DNA of 64,000 nucleotides from Cephalotus follicularis (GCA_001972305.1 BDDD01001453.1:45942-109941), one strand, 5' to 3'. Counted from the stretch's first letter, positions 11,300 through 22,830 are shown. Notes: generated by a model from the sequence alone, not told the origin. Program-made: numbers and translations.

Positions 11300-12160
11300 C
11301 CTCTCTAGGAACTTAGCATTATGCGATACAAAAACCTTTTACTCGCTGGGATGGTAGAAATATTATCCCATGGTTTCCTTAGGATATACCAAAAATCGGC
11401 AGCGATCCGATCTCGGCTCTAGCTTAGAAGGCTCCAACCTTCTCACATATACTAGACAACCCCAAACCCTTAAATGGTTTGGGCTAGGTTTCCTCCATGT
11501 CCATACCTGGTATGGGGTGGAAGGGACGGATTTTGAAGGAATCAGGTTCAAGACATATATATGTTGCTGAATGCAGCGCATAACCCCAAAAGGAGGTAGG
11601 AAGATCTGTGAAATACATCATGGACCGAACCATATTCATCAAGGTTTGATTCCTTCATTCAGACACACCATTATGCTGTGGCATTCTGTGAGGTATCCAC
11701 TGATAGAGAATTCCATTATCTCTAAGATAATCTTGGAATTCAGTAGACATGTATTTGCTCCCTCGATCTGACCGGAGTGTCTTAATAGATATACCTATTT
11801 GCTTCTCTACCTCATGTCTAAATTCTTTAAACCTCTCAAAGGAATCTGACTTATGTTTCATCATAAACACATACCCATACTGAAAATATCATCGATAAAG
11901 GTAATGAAGTTGATATGTCCTCCTCGCGCACTGACCGAAATCGGTCCACAGACATCGGTGTGGACAAGACCCAGTATGTCCACTGCCCTTTCTCCTCGAC
12001 TAGAGAAGGGAGATTTGGTAATCTTTCCAATTAAACAAGATTCACGCATTAGAAAGGACTCCAAGTCCTGGATGTCCAAAAGTTCATCCATAACCAATCG
12101 TGACATTCTAGCCTTGCTAGGATGACCTAATATGCAATGCCAAGCATAGGATTGATTTGC
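11300..12160 (-). mobile_element. M2 integrase remnant
   Basis: The minus strand shows the copia integrase zinc-binding segment (WHCILGHPSKARMSRLV), the core with GLVHTDVCGPISVSARGG and a QHNGVSE-type glutamate motif, and the C-terminal VWTWRKPSPNHLRVWGCLVYV segment. Integrase inserts the cDNA copy into chromosomes. In copia elements it precedes RT, as here. Fossil. Confidence 0.85.
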
Positions 12161-12600
12161 ATCATTTTTCTCTCTTTGTCTTTTACTAAGAGTCCCTTGT
12201 TGTATAGATAATGCCAAAGAATGATTAATATCTAACACATAGATCCCATTATCTACATGCCCAACACAAATAGAAACTTTATCGGATGACAAAATTGTAA
12301 AGCCATTAATATTAAAACTGAGCTCCAAGCCCAACTTATACACATATGACATACGTATATTATTCCAAATTAAGTTCTTTACATAAAAACAGGGATAAAG
12401 TCTTAGTACATATCCACTAGGAAAAATCAATTAAAAAAACACTCACAACTTCAGTGAAGATCCTTGATCCATCACCTAGTCACAGGTCCACTGCTTCATC
12501 AGCTCCTAGCTGCCTAGCCTTTCTTAGTCCCTGCAAAGAATTACAAATGTTAGTACCACAACCGGTGTCAATACCCAAGTAGAACTAACATTGTATGCTA
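12160..12600 (-). mobile_element. M2 protease region remnant
   Basis: Lies between zinc knuckle and integrase. The minus strand shows the conserved post-active-site block (IRMSYVYKLGLELSF, GIYVLDINHSLAL) found at the protease-integrase boundary in P2 and M1. The active-site end near 12590 corresponds to the STWVLDTG-type motif of relatives. Confidence 0.65.
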
Positions 12601-12668
12601 GGTTTAGTTCAATCATGAACATACCTGACCCAGAGGCTCCACCAGCAGTGGATGCAAGGAACTCTTCA

Positions 12669-13411
12669 CAGTCCTCCTTCCAGTGGCCTTGCTTTCCACA
12701 ATAGAAGCAAGCATTCTCCTTCGCAAGCATCTTGATCCGTTTCTTGATGGCATCCCCTATAGCTCCAAGCGACTTCTTCCCTTTCTTACCCTTCTTCTTC
12801 TTTATGGTCTTACCTTTGGAACCGGATCCACCCCTCCTAGAGGTTGTTCTAGAGGAATATGGAAGAAGCATCATAGCTGAATTAGACCTACCATGGTCTG
12901 TATTAGCCTCCGCATTTTGGAGCATTTCCACAAGCTCCAGTAACATACATTCCACCTTGTTCATGTGAAAGTTTGAGATGAACTGCGAGAATGACCGAGG
13001 AAGGGAAGAGAGAATGAGATCTATATAGAAATCATTGTCCATGATCAAATCCAATTGAGCCAGCTACTTAACCAAGTCTATCATCTTCAGTCCATGCTGA
13101 TGCACCAAAGCTTCCTCGGGCATCTTCATCCAGAAGAGCTTATGAGACAAGTTTAATCTCGCAATCCTAGACTATGCGCCATACAACTCTTTAAAACAGA
13201 GAAGTATGGCACATAATATCTCCATATGCTCATGCTACCTTTCCATCTCTGGCACCATGCTAGCGATCGCTAGGCAACGAGCTTGCTCATCATCTTCGAA
13301 CCACTTAGCCACCTTCGCCTTTTGCTCCTCGGATGGATTGGCACCTAGAAAATTCAGACCTTCTAGCTTGTTTGTTTCTAAAATGTGTGCGATTGCAGTG
13401 CTGATTGCCAT
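12669..13411 (-). mobile_element. M2 gag remnant
   Basis: Start at 13411 (MAISTAIAHILETNKLEG), homologous to P2 and M1 gag. The core includes EEQKAKVAKWFEDDEQARCLA and YIDLILSSLPRSFSQFISNFHMNK, ending with the CCHC knuckle CFYCGKQGHWKEDC at about 12669-12710. This is the UBN2-type copia Gag. Broken. Confidence 0.8.
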
Positions 13412-13496
13412 GAGTTATAACAAAATATATCTAGCAACCTAAAAGGGAAACAAAATAGAAAATTAGCATATCATTCCAATTTTGTTATGTTACAAC
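13412..13496 (-). other. M2 5' leader, gag-proximal part
   Basis: A/T-rich leader just upstream of gag on the minus strand, matching the equivalent stretch of M1 at about 55088-55190 (AACCTA..AAACAA..TTAGCA..TCATTCCA). It ends with the TSD copy ACAAC at 13492-13496, where M1 inserted. Confidence 0.75.
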
Positions 13497-14890
13497 AGTT
13501 GGGAACGCATGGTCCACGCGCAGCGGAAGACTTATCAATACCGACATTAGGGTTTAGGACCGATTAACTTTAATTTTTCACAATAGATTAATCCCTATGT
13601 AATGGATGTTAGATATAGTGACCCGACAAGCCATTGGATGGACTGTCATTTTATATCTGTTCTTGTATGAAACAATCTTATTCCTTATATATATGATGTG
13701 TGCTAATTTATTATGGCTATATCACTTGTATTTTATCACTTAATTGAAGTAGTTTATTAATTATGTACTTATACTTGTGATACCCCGACATAAGGTTTGA
13801 TGCCTGGCATGGAGGCTGTGAGACTGGTTACTTTATTCCTTATGTAAAATTTGTTCCAAGTCATAGGTTCACTTTGTGGGCATTAGTGAACCGGATAGAC
13901 TTGCGCGTATGTTGCCTGCTCATGGAATTGGAGGATGGATTCTCTCACTACCATCTGTGTTGGACACTAGGGCAAATACGGGGTGCGCGCTGGGAGCGTG
14001 TACACTAAACTGGACCCGCGTAGGAGACACTATTTGGATAGTCACTATTCTCATGTCAGTAGTGACTCCTACTTGTTGCGGTTGTGTATAAGTGATCATC
14101 ACTTAGCGAGTTCTCTAACTCGTCTGATCCTTAGACCTGAGCGACTGCTCTATATTGTATGGAGTTGGTTATGCTTTGATCTCTACCTTACCCAGTCCTT
14201 ACGCAGGGTTGGCAATCGGGTGGTCTTTGGGTATGATCGAATCTATACAAATATAAGTGAGTGCGCAATATGGGATTGTCACACCTGAGCGAAGGTGATC
14301 GGCCCTATTATGGTCTTATTATACTTTGGACTTATGAAATCCTTGGCCAAGGTTGAGGTAGACTGGAAATTAGATTTTTTGGAGAGTTTACCAAAGCTCC
14401 TAGTAATGATCAAATATTTTAGCCATTGAGGTATTATCTAGGGTTGACACATATCCTTACCCTAGACCTCAATCGGGGCCAAGCATGACAAGGGATTATA
14501 GTACACGTGAACCGACGACTTAGAAAATCTAGGGTTTATGAGGTGTGGGAAAATTAATTAGATTAATTTTTCCATCTAGATAATATTTGGATATTATTCC
14601 TATAGCATTTAAATTGGTCAAGGACCATTTAGAATGGCTAAACCGGACCCTAGGGGTATTTCGATAATTTATGAACACCTCTTGTTTTAACCACGATTTT
14701 AAAGGGTCCCTGCCTTATAATGATTAGTTCTTTAATATGTTGGACATATTAAGTCTTGGTGTCAAATATCGGTTATGTGGATTTTGCATTTTGTGGAAAC
14801 ACATATGTTTGATCTTACTTAACCAATATTTGAAGGGTACATGAGATCACTAAATGAGTTAGACTCTAATTGCTTCACTTGCCAGACAAA

Positions 14891-15018
14891 GCATCGACGA
14901 CTTTTAGAAAGACGTCGATGCTTAACGTTTTTATAGGCGTCGATGTCTTTTGGAAAGCGTCGATATTCTTTAGTTCCACATTGCATGAGCGTCGATGTCC
15001 TTTGCAAGGCGTCGACAT
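14891..15018. repeat. GCGTCGAC palindrome cluster in P2 5' LTR
   Basis: Six variants of RCGTCGATG/GCGTCGAC spaced 15-30 bp apart; the 3' LTR has the equivalent cluster at 25904-26034, where some positions differ at CpG sites. Confidence 0.7.
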
Positions 15019-15186
15019 CTTTGAGCAGAACGTGCAACCTGTGCATGAGCTCACTTCATGGGCACGTTTTCTCTCTCATCTCCAGTAGCCATCTCCCATT
15101 CTTGCATGTTATGAGAATTTGGGGATCATGGCCACAGACTCCCTAGGAGTGAGGACCATGATCCTAAGTGAATGGGAGTGTGGGAG

Positions 15187-16411
15187 TGTAACGCCCCGAA
15201 TTTCATAAATAATTATTTTGAAATTGGTGCGTGTACAGTCGTGATAAAATCGATAGAGCCCGGAGTAATAAAAAGGCATTACGCATTTAAGTCGTAATTG
15301 TGTTAGCTAAGACGGCTAATAAAATCTATTTTTAATGCGCAGCAATAAAGCCCAAATGTTCGCATTTTTATTGCGATTATTTTGGCGGTCGTTTGGATAA
15401 TTTATGTCGCGATTTGCGGACAAATCGGGACCCTGACCTTAGTATTTTATCAGAAAATACTAAGGGATAAGCAAAATTATAAAGGGAGGAGAGACACACA
15501 CACGGGCGCATCACGCGCCCGTGCAACAAAAGAACGCAGGCGCTCTGTGCGCCTGCAGGGAGAGAGACAGAGAGAGATCGGGAGAGAGTTCGGTAGAGAG
15601 ATCGGGAGAGGACGCCGGAGGCAGCTACCGGACCGGGAGAGCACGCCGGTCAACCCAGGGCCTCCAACCGACGGTAACCTCCTGCCCCTCCTTCTCTTTT
15701 TCTTCTTTTTTCTCCTCCTGGCCGCCACTGTTCGCGCAAGATCCCGGCGATTCCCGGCGTCGTTAGCATCGCGGGTGGCCTGGGTTTTGGTGTAGAGGAC
15801 TAGCTCTACCCATTTCAACCACTGGTGCGCCGTGATTCGGCCGAAAACGGCCGGAATAAGTTGAATGAGTCGACTCAGCTACAATTTCAGATTGACAGGG
15901 GCAATCGGACATGTGCTGCTGAAGCTGTGTTGGAAGCTTCTTTCCTGAATGTTGTTTTAATTGTATTGTACTGTAATAATCATACTCATGTTTTAAGAGA
16001 ATGATGAGACGTGCTTGTTAAGAATTATCAGTTGGATATTGTATCAATTAGTTATTGAAATGATGGAATCTTGCACTGGATTAATGTATAATGGTTTATG
16101 ACTTTACTAGTTCGGGATAATGTATTTATTGTTTTGATGGATAATCATTAAGTATGGATTCTGTATTTAATGAAATATTGTATCGACATGTTTACATCAC
16201 GCTCCGTTTTGAGGGCAATTAACAATGAAAGGTCGTATGTTGGTAACACGTAGTATGGGATGCGTGTTACGTTGTTTTCGGCTTATAATTGAATGCTTCC
16301 GCAAGTTATTAATCGTTCTGAAAGTTTTAAATTTTCGCATAAAACTGTATAAGCCGGATATTATGTTGATTGCTACCATTATTATTGTTGTTATGGGAAC
16401 GGGGTGTGACA
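15187..16411 (+). repeat. G3 5' LTR
   Basis: Starts TGTAACGCCCCGAATTTC and ends GGGGTGTGACA, about 1.2 kb. It has a GA-rich segment at about 15550-15620 and a CT-rich one near 15690-15720. The start resembles the U3 start of G1 (TGTAACGCCCGAGATTTTC), indicating related LTR families. No gene. Confidence 0.75.
16243..16270 (+). other. U5 stem-loop of G3 (5' LTR copy)
   Basis: GTAACACG and CGTGTTAC form an 8-bp perfect stem around the loop TAGTATGGGATG. The same loop with different, compensating stems occurs in S1 and G1. It lies about 140 bp before the LTR end, hence in the transcribed leader. Confidence 0.6.
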
Positions 16412-16415
16412 ACAG

Positions 16416-16427
16416 TGGTATCAGAGC
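16416..16427 (+). other. G3 primer-binding site (tRNA-iMet)
   Basis: TGGTATCAGAGC four bases after the LTR end matches the 3' end of initiator tRNA-Met and sets the element's plus orientation. Confidence 0.9.
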
Positions 16428-16527
16428 TTATATTCCTTTTATATGCTATCGCTGGGATACTTTCCTTGGCAATTGACGAATTTTTTCCTGAAGATGACTG
16501 CTATCATCTTTCCTTAAAGGAAACGAA

Positions 16528-16760
16528 ATGGATGGAAGTAGAAAACGCGGAAGGCCTTGAGCCGCTAATGGAAGTGTTCCTGAGGAAGTAAATGACAGAA
16601 CGGACCTTATGAGCCGTATAGCGGATTACTTCCAGCAGCAGATGGTTGCGAATGCTGCAAACGTGGAAGATATGCGTCGATTGTACGCACAAGCATAGCC
16701 ACAGCACATGGGTTCTGACCTTGTTGCGTGGCATGATGGAAACCATTTTGGAAGAGCCTG
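16528..16760 (+). mobile_element. G3 gag-start remnant
   Basis: The plus strand begins MDGSRKRGRP and contains RIADYFQQQM, matching the N-terminal Gag segment of G1 (IADYFQQQM). This shows descent from a Tekay-like chromovirus. Only the Gag beginning is recognisable; capsid core, protease, RT and integrase are absent. Confidence 0.6.
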
Positions 16761-17190
16761 ATACGAACGTAGATACCTAGAGTGATGACGTCGATGCCTA
16801 AGGGATGGTGTTGTCGCCAATAGCCCTGTTTTGGTGAAACTGCCCAGTTTGGCATGGATCTTGATTTCGATTGAGATTAGGCTAGTGTTTAAGCCTCTGA
16901 AATAGCGCGTAAGGCTGCCAAGCAGTCTAGACTTGCCTGAAAGGCTGACCTCAAGAAGGCAGACCTCCCGAAATCCTGCGGGATATATCGAATGAAGTGA
17001 CAGTGAGGGCTTTGAAGTCCGAAATGGCCAAGTGACCAACCGAATAAGTCGTAATGGCTAAATAGTCGATCGGATGAGCCGGAAGGCATAAGTGTTGTCA
17101 GAAAAGTTTCCGTATCGAATATTGGTTGATCGGAATAGAATATGAATGGTCATTGCGAATGGCTAGTGTGTCATCATGGATCGTATTGTA

Positions 17191-17365
17191 TCGTTATCGA
17201 TCGCATCGTATCGGAATGGGCCGTTGTTGAACGGATAGTGATCGTTTGAACCGTTGTTGAGCGGTTAGCGATTGTACGAACCGTTATTGAACGGTTAATG
17301 ATCAAATGGGTCGTTATCGATCGGATAGTGGTCGAATGGACAGTTATCGAATAGACGGGCGTTGC
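17191..17365. repeat. 30-bp tandem repeat in G3
   Basis: About six units in a strict 30-bp register, e.g. at 17221, 17251, 17281 and 17311. Each unit begins with a palindrome-like segment such as CCGTTGTTGAACGG or TCGTTATCGATCGG, followed by a variable tail. Non-coding. Confidence 0.8.
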
Positions 17366-17512
17366 GTGAATGCTCGGAATAGATTGTGAATGAACCGATG
17401 GGGCGGCCAACTACTTATATGTGCTGGTATGGACAGTATATGTATTTAGTCAACCCCTGAATGACAACTACATATGTTGTTAGCCTCTAGATTCCTAGTA
17501 GAGTGAACGGGT

Positions 17513-17610
17513 ATGGACCGTAAACGGCTTTGGGTCGTAAACGGATACGAATTGTGAATGGATATAGACCGTAAACGACTATGGACCATGAACGGGTGTG
17601 AAATGTAATG
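17513..17610. repeat. 17-bp tandem repeat in G3
   Basis: About six units of 17 bp with consensus TATGGACCGTAAACGGN, directly adjacent, with 1-5 changes each. Non-coding. Confidence 0.75.
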
Positions 17611-18098
17611 GATAGAGCACGATCATGGATTGATACGGGACGAAAGGCCCCGGATGATGGTATATGGTAGAGTTACTGATGACGTATTATGTTATGACTT
17701 ATATGTATGTGAAATGACATTGTTCACATTGCTTGTGCTATGTACGCATCTCACATGATTGACATTATATATATCTGCTACACCTTTGCATACATTCATT
17801 GCATATGTGTATTGTACACAGCCATTGGCTGCTGACCGTTTCATTGAAATGAAGTGGGTCAGGTTCAAGTTCATATGACAGCTACAGTGATTAGTCAAGA
17901 CAAGCGCATGGTAAGAAATTATAATTCTCCAGCTTATCTTGTGTTATATGAATAAGGTAAGGGAACTGATATTTTGAGCCTTGTTATTGTACATTATATG
18001 ACCTACCGGCTTGTGGCAGTGCGAGAATATAAATGTGTGTTGATGTATTGGACCTGCCGGCATGTGGCAGTGCATCATTTGATCGATGTATGATTTTT
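17611..18098. other. G3 internal non-coding segment
   Basis: No coding signal. It contains two copies of a GACCTRCCGGCWTGTGGCAGTGC block (about 17999 and 18051) separated by about 50 bp. This may be former U3 of a 3' LTR or internal filler; it does not match the 5' LTR front. Confidence 0.4.
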
Positions 18099-18315
18099 CA
18101 TCACGCTCCGTTTTGAGGGCAATTAACAATGAAAGGTCGTATGTTGGTAACACGTAGTATGGGATGCGTGTTACGTTGTTTTCGGCTTATAATTGAATGC
18201 TTCCGCAAGTTATTAATCGTTCTGAAAGTTTTAAATTTTCGCATAAAACTGTATAAGCCGGATATTATGTTGATTGCTACCATTATTATTGTTGTTATGG
18301 GAACGGGATGTGACA
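18099..18315 (+). repeat. G3 3' terminal repeat (short)
   Basis: Repeats 16195-16411 with one difference in 217 bp and ends GGGATGTGACA before the TSD. It includes a second copy of the U5 stem-loop at 18147-18174. Confidence 0.85.
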
Positions 18316-18905
18316 GGGAGAGAGAAGTAGGAGGCTAGTGATAAGCATTTTCTACAGAAAATGTAAAGTGGTGGTATGAGTTTTTGCTGGGCAAGAGAAA
18401 GTCGAATTTCTCTCTGCAGATTGTGTGTGTTCCCTTCATTGTTAAACATCAAGCAAGTGGTTATCTAGGGTGGATTGATCTTGACATCTTTGGTCAATAT
18501 CAATTTACCTTTTCTAAGCTTGGTGAGAGAAAGAGAGTTCATACACTTTGTTCTTGGTTCTTACTGGTTGGAGTAGCTTCTGTACCAGGGATTTTGAAAG
18601 CAACGTGTTTGGTGTCTTCCCAAGCGTGTAGCGGCAGAGAAAGAAGGAGCCTTCACCCGCTGGTATATCTATTGGTCCTTCTCTTCTTGCCATGCTTGTG
18701 TGTCACCATTGTATGATATAGTGACACCAATTCAATTCTGTTGATGATGTGGTGATCCATGTGGTCTATGGACATGCCTTATGGACTGTTTTTGTTTTTA
18801 TTGGGTGTTCTTCCACTGCCATTTTCTATGTTTTTGTTTTGTTCTACACCCTATATGCTTAAGTCCATTTTTGGCACCGGATGCGGTTTTATCCGTTTCC
18901 ATCAG

Positions 18906-18916
18906 TGGTATCAGAG
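18906..18916 (+). other. P2 primer-binding site (tRNA-iMet)
   Basis: TGGTATCAGAG begins one base after the 5' LTR end at 18904 and matches initiator tRNA-Met. Confidence 0.9.
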
Positions 18917-19201
18917 CGTCCCACATCATCCTCAATTGAATTTATGCTTTAGATGATGAATTGATTAACGGTTTAATTGCTGGAGATGTTTTATGATCAA
19001 ACTGGATTTTCAAAGTACCTTAGTGAAAATTGCATGAAATTGGATTTCATTGTGTTTTTTGTTCTGGGGATATTGTTTTGATGTATTTAGATTATGTTTG
19101 GAACATGCATAGTGCAGTTTGGATTGCCATATTGGAATGCCAAAGTCTAAACCATTATTTTCTGCATTTTTTGAAATGCAGAAACTGCCCATGGGGTTAT
19201 A

Positions 19202-19390
19202 GACGTCGACATTCTTGAAAGATGTCGATGTCTTGTTCATCTTCTCGTGAAACACGTTGATGCTCTTGAAACGCATCGATGTCTTGTTAATCTATTCCCA
19301 GAAAACGCGTTGATGCTGTTGATAAACGTCGACGCCTTTTTCAACAGTTTTCGTGAAATGCGTCGACGCCTTCTGGGAAGCGTCGACGTC
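19202..19390. repeat. GCGTCGAC palindrome cluster in P2 leader
   Basis: Eight variants including an exact GCGTCGACGC at 19360-19369, separated by 15-30 bp. It lies outside the LTR, so it is independent of the cluster in P2's LTRs. Confidence 0.75.
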
Positions 19391-20178
19391 TTTATAATAA
19401 AAAAAATGTTTTTTTTTAATAAAATTGGATTTTATACATTTTGGCACTTAGAAAATCAAAAATCATTGCTTGATTTAGTGGGAGTTTGATCAGTTAACAA
19501 TCCTTAAATTAAATTGTATAATTGGTTATTATTTATGGCATTTGTTTTATTTGTGTTTTATAATATTGGATATTATATAAGTCTTATGCACAATGGATGG
19601 CCCGAAAAAGGACATTGACCTAGTTTATGGTTTTCTATGTGTGGATGGATGTTATTTATTTATTATTTTAAAGGACTGTAATAAGGTGCCTTCGTGCACA
19701 TTTATTTTTCCTTACTTTTGTTATTTCTCCTTGTAATTTTTAAAAATGTATTTTTCTTTTTGAAAATGTAATGTTCTTTTTGTAAAAGAAGACCATGCAA
19801 GGAGAGATGGAGGAAAGGACAAATGAAGTACAAGACTTTTGAAGGCCATGTATGCATGGTTATTGTTGTAATAAATTGATTTAAATCTTTACACCTAGGA
19901 AGATATAGTAGTGATTTTGGGCTCAAGTCACTACTAATAATGTCCTTGCCAATCCATTGACATATTTTAGAAATATGTCCAAGGTGCATAAGATACACGT
20001 CCTGCATGCTAAGCCGTAATTAATTGGAATTGGCTAATACAACCAATGAATTAATTAATGGATCGATATTTAAAATTTGATACCGCAAATTCCCTCACTT
20101 TAATAATAAGTCTTAACGTAGGAACCCATGGAGTGGTTCCCCGTGGCCTTCCACAATTTTCGTTGAGTAGTGTTCCTT

Positions 20179-20493
20179 GGTTGTTGGTTTGTCATGCCCT
20201 AGCTGAGGTTGATGACTTGGGGATATTATGTCAACGTCGGTGTTGGGCACCGCAAAGGGTAGCTATGTTTTAGCACTTGGACACGCCTACGTGTGGGTGT
20301 TAAAACTAGTGCATTCCAATGAAAATTGTGGGTACTTGACTTATCAAGATTCTGATGGTTTGTCATGCCCTAGTTGAGGCCATATTGAATCTAAGGCCGA
20401 ATACTATGATTGGATCTTGTATTGGATACAAATTGGCAAGAAAGCCTACACAATATATTATAGTTTGTCATGCCCTAGCTGAGGCTATAATAT
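20179..20493 (+). other. Stem-loop array in P2 leader (three hairpins)
   Basis: Three hairpins at 20179-20217, 20348-20391 and 20455-20493 share the loop TTTGTCATGCCCTAGYTGAG (one base longer in full) but have different stems. The third is a perfect 9-bp stem, ATATTATAG/CTATAATAT. The second pairs GATTC with GAATC and ATGG with CCAT. The first relies on several G-U pairs. Constant loop plus changing but pairing stems suggests a selected RNA structure. Confidence 0.6.
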
Positions 20494-20679
20494 GATTGCG
20501 ATGGATTCCAATCCCCATTAGGAAGTTGAACTTCTCGAATTCCATATAAGGGTATGGGATACGATTAGAATAGTGGGAGGAACCATAAGCACTAAAGACC
20601 AAGTGTTATGGTTGTCATACATTAAAACAGGAATAGATGCTGACTCAACTTTATATTTCCTTATCTAGGTTGCTATAAA

Positions 20680-21420
20680 ATGGCTTTACAATCTGCTATG
20701 TCCCGCATTCTAGACACACACGTATTGATGGGCCCAAACTTCATCGATTGGCAACATAACCTCAAATTCATCCTAACGGCCAATAAATTGGCGTATGTGA
20801 TGAAATGTAGGCCTCCATCACTAGGTGATGATCCTACGCCTAATGAGTGCGACCGTCTAGCCATGTGGCTGGAAGACGATGAGCATGCTCGGTGTATCGC
20901 CCTTTTGGGGATGACACCGGAGCTGCAACGCAAGTATGAGAAGATTGAGACCTTATCCGCTATACTACTTGATCTCGAGGAGATGTATGGGGTTGGGTCT
21001 AGGACTCGGAGGCTTTATCTCTCATGCAAACTCTTCATGGCGCAGATGTCAGAGGGAGCTTCAGTCCATGATCATGGACTGGAGATGATAAACATGATTG
21101 AGCAGCTTACTCAATTAGGGTTTGTCATGGATCACGATCTGCAGATAGATCTTATTCTTACATCCCTCCCTGGATCATTCTCACAGTTTGTGGAGTATTT
21201 TCACTTGATCGAAATATAAGTAACTCTTTCTGAGTTAGTTTCTATGTTGAGAACGGCAGAGGCCAATCTTGACTCTACAAAGTCAGAGATCCCAGCCCAG
21301 GAGGGCAAGCTTGGAGCTAGTGGGAGAGATGCAAAGAATCGAATGAAGCAGCTGGCGGCTGAGGGTGCCTGTTTCCAGTGCGGTAAGACCGGGCATTGGA
21401 AAAAGGATTGTCGAGTTACT
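20680..21420 (+). mobile_element. P2 gag remnant
   Basis: Starts MALQSAMSRILDTHVLMGPNF at 20680, just after the leader. The core contains NKLAYVMK, CIALLGMTPELQRKYEK and IDLILTSLPGSFSQFVEYFH, ending with the CCHC knuckle CFQCGKTGHWKKDC at about 21370-21411. Copia Gag packages the genomic RNA. Fossil. Confidence 0.85.
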
Positions 21421-21479
21421 GGTGCTGGAGTCTCTTCTGATGTTTTGCATGGTGCAAGTACATCAGGTATGTTCATGAT

Positions 21480-22830
21480 TGAACTAAATCTAGCTTTGAA
21501 TAGTAGATCTTCATGGGTATTGGATACTGGATGTGGAACTAACCTTTGCAATTCGTTGCAGGGACTAAGAAAAGTTAGAAAGCTTAGAGCAGGAGACTTG
21601 GACTTACGGCTTGGGGATGGATCTAGGATCATCGCTGAAGCTGTAGGGATTTATGATATTACTTTATGTAATGGTTATGTATTGACACTTGATCCATGTT
21701 ATTTCATTTCAAACGTTGTAAGGAATATTATAAGTGTTTCATACTTATGTAATTTGGGCTTGGAGCTCAGATTCCAAGACATTCAATGTTTTGTTTATTC
21801 TGACAATGTTTGTGTCGGTAATGGTTTTATCGACAATGGATTATTTGTCTTAAATACTGCACAATCCAAAGTCCTATTCATAGAGCAAAGTAATAAGAAA
21901 AGACAAAGAGAAACTGAGCTAAATAAAACCTATACCTGGCATTGTAGACTTTGTCATCTTAGTGATGCTAGACTATCACAGTTGGTTAAGGATGATCTCC
22001 TGATATCCAGGACTTAGAGTCCTATCCAACTTGTGAATCCTGTTTATTGGGAAAGATGACCAAATCACCCTTCTCTGGTCAAGGAGAAAGGGCTATGGAC
22101 TTACTGGGTTTAGTCCATACTGACGTATGTGGTCCTATGTCAGTCAGTGCGCAAGGTGGTTATATCTACTTCATAACTTTGACCGACGATTTATCTAGGT
22201 ATGGTTATGTGTATCTGATGAAACACAAGTTAGAATCCTTTGAGAAATTTAAGGAGTTCAGACTTGAAGTAGAAAAAAAAAAGGTAAATCCATTAAAATA
22301 CTTCAGTCGGACCAAGGTGGAGAATACCTGTCAGCTGAATTCCTAGGTTATCTTAGAGATAACGGAATTCTATCTCAGTGGACTCCTCTTGGAACACCAC
22401 AGCATAATGGTGTGTCCGAAAGGAGGAATCGGACTTTGTTAGACAGGGTTCGATCGATGATGTCTTTTACTGACCTTCCTACCTATCTCTGGGGTTATGC
22501 CCTAGATACAGCTGTTTATATCTTGAATCTGATTCCTTCAAAATATGTGCCTTCTACTCCATACCAGGTATGGTTAGGGAGGAAACCCAGCCTGAGCCAT
22601 TTGAAGGTTTGGGGTTGTCCTGCTTATGTCAAGAGGCTTGATGCAGACAAGCTGGAAGCGCGGTCGGACCGTTGCAGGTTTGTGGGGTATCCTAAAGAAA
22701 CTAAAGGATACTATTTCTACCACCCTAGCGAACAAAAGATATTTGTTTCGCGAAATGTTGTGTTCCTAGAGAAGGAATATCTTCTTGAAGGAAACAGTGG
22801 GAGTAAAGTGGAACTCAAGGAGTTACTATA
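21480..22830 (+). mobile_element. P2 protease and integrase remnants
   Basis: The aspartic protease motif WVLDTGCGTN lies near 21511-21540. Integrase follows with WHCRLCHLSDARLSQLV (zinc-binding part, about 21940), GLVHTDVCGPMSVSAQGG (core, about 22105) and QHNGVSERRNRT (about 22400), then the C-terminal VWLGRKPSLSHLKVWGCPAYV. The order protease-integrase-RT is diagnostic for Ty1/copia. Broken, with several breaks over the whole pol region. Confidence 0.85.

Larger units (their letters stand above)
15187..18315 (+). mobile_element. G3: short, recent gypsy-type element, apparently non-autonomous
   Basis: TG..CA ends with a perfect TSD GGGAG (15182-15186 and 18316-18320) inside the 5' LTR of P2. 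A 5' LTR (15187-16411) is followed by a tRNA-Met primer site and a short gag-start remnant. The internal region is then non-coding and built partly of tandem repeats. The last 217 bp (18099-18315) repeat 16195-16411 with a single mismatch, so the insertion is recent. The right-hand repeat is much shorter than the 5' LTR. No pol domain is present, so mobility would have depended on another gypsy element. Confidence 0.75.
13607..18904 (+). repeat. P2 5' LTR, interrupted by G3
   Basis: Starts TGTTAGATATAGTGACCC and ends ATCCGTTTCCATCA. LTR sequence is 13607-15186 and 18321-18904; G3 and its TSD occupy the middle. It matches 24622-26782 along its whole length. It contains a GCGTCGAC-type cluster at 14891-15018. 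No gene. Confidence 0.9.
18917..20679 (+). other. P2 long 5' leader
   Basis: About 1.76 kb without coding signal between primer site and gag, very T-rich in the middle. It holds a GCGTCGAC cluster (19202-19390) and a stem-loop array (20179-20493). Its end is homologous in sequence to the M2 leader (CCAAGTGTTATGGTTGTCATAC) and to that of M1. Confidence 0.8.

Noticed and set aside
15487-15800. Arginine-rich overlapping frames on both strands as small genes
   Set aside because: They arise from GA/CT-rich leader sequence within the G3 LTR and have no domain.
16200-16480. Duplicated small ORF (MKGRMLVTRSMGCVLRC) at 16225 and 18129 as a gene family
   Set aside because: It lies in the terminal repeats of G3 and is duplicated only because the repeats are; the conserved part is the U5 stem-loop.
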